NCBI GenBank assembly: GCA_963666825.2
Contig: CAXXFE010000001.1
Location: forward strand, 248,001 to 312,000
Source of the DNA: Saccharicrinis sp963666825
GTDB taxonomy: Bacteria; Bacteroidota; Bacteroidia; Bacteroidales; Marinilabiliaceae
Direction: 5' to 3'
DNA: 64,000 bases
Shown here: piece by piece, positions 63,845 through 64,000 of the stretch
Layout: each line of letters begins with the position of its first letter
How positions within the stretch are numbered: the first letter of the stretch is position 1
Translations under genes and position numbers: made by a program
The notes under the pieces: generated by a model
Told to the model about the DNA's origin: nothing
Databases searched by the model: none
What the model saw: only the letters and a program-made list of their open reading frames with translations

Positions 63845-64000
63845 ATGATTATAATTTCTTCAATTTGCCATATGGAACTCACCAATTTAGTCATTGACTT
63901 CGTCGATCTGACGATTCACCTGTGTGAGGTTGTCTTTCTCATGGCTCGTTTCATACTGGTTTTAATTGATTTTGGTTAATACTTTAAAAATTGGTTGACT
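63845..64000. promoter_or_regulatory. Upstream region of the first esterase gene
   Basis: These 156 bases precede the CE1-CE10 unit. They include TCATGGCTCGTTTC at 63939-63952, which also occurs at 2046-2059, and a short hairpin (TCGTC with GACGA around 63899-63914). The stretch is probably a leader or promoter, but it is cut by the window edge. Confidence 0.4.

Noticed and set aside
1..64000. tRNA, rRNA, CRISPR array or phage features
   Set aside because: No cloverleaf, rRNA block, regular spacer array or phage gene was seen by eye on either strand.

Overview
The window is one long polysaccharide utilisation locus (PUL) from an AT-rich member of the Bacteroidota. The evidence is a SusC/SusD pair, two hybrid two-component system (HTCS) regulators, Bacteroidota-type lipoprotein and type IX secretion tails, and almost nothing but glycoside hydrolases (GH) and carbohydrate esterases (CE). 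The type IX tails fit Bacteroidales or Marinilabiliales better than Flavobacteriia, but that placement is an inference. Every gene except one small secreted protein (22358-23029) lies on the minus strand, so transcription runs from high to low coordinates.

Layout from the transcriptional start downward. Block A (about 64.0-45.5 kb) is a CE1-CE10 pair, a terminator, then GH31, GH27, GH43-like, GH43, GH31, CE1, a small membrane protein and a DUF1680 enzyme (GH127/GH146), ending in a terminator. Block B (45.4-31 kb) opens with a shared 24-base element and a decayed glycosidase remnant, then a double CE1 esterase, a secreted DUF3237 protein, a GH43-CE6 fusion, a GH115 alpha-glucuronidase, a giant GH98 xylanase candidate and a GH97. 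It runs on to a second DUF1680 enzyme and a GH43 broken by a stop codon (26.9 kb). Block C (26.5-23.2 kb) is a redox island of two TlpA-like proteins, the larger one broken by an amber codon. Block D (23.0-11.7 kb) holds the lone plus-strand protein, GH95, a GH67 alpha-glucuronidase and an HTCS gene split by an intact IS256-family element. Block E (11.2-2.3 kb) is susC, susD, a terminator and a GH5-GH43 fusion with a type IX tail. A second HTCS gene (1950 downward) runs off the window.

The set GH98 + GH95 + GH115 + GH67 + GH97 + GH43 + GH31 + CE1/CE6 points to a highly substituted glucuronoarabinoxylan such as cereal-bran xylan. GH98 and GH5 would cut the backbone. CE1 and CE6 would remove feruloyl and acetyl groups. 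GH115 and GH67 would remove methyl-glucuronic acid from internal and terminal positions. GH95, GH97, GH27 and GH31 would take off galactose and xylose caps, and GH43 and DUF1680 enzymes arabinose and xylose. This agrees with the complex-xylan PUL known from Bacteroides ovatus.

The striking feature is decay. The sequence shows an IS256 insertion that removes the DNA-recognition end of an HTCS, with an exact 8-base target duplication and a frame that closes perfectly when the element is removed. It also shows in-frame stop codons in a TlpA gene and in a GH43 gene, and a remnant of a further glycosidase. Base composition alternates between AT-rich and GC-richer blocks, which suggests mosaic assembly. 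Shared upstream motifs give candidate operators for the regulators.
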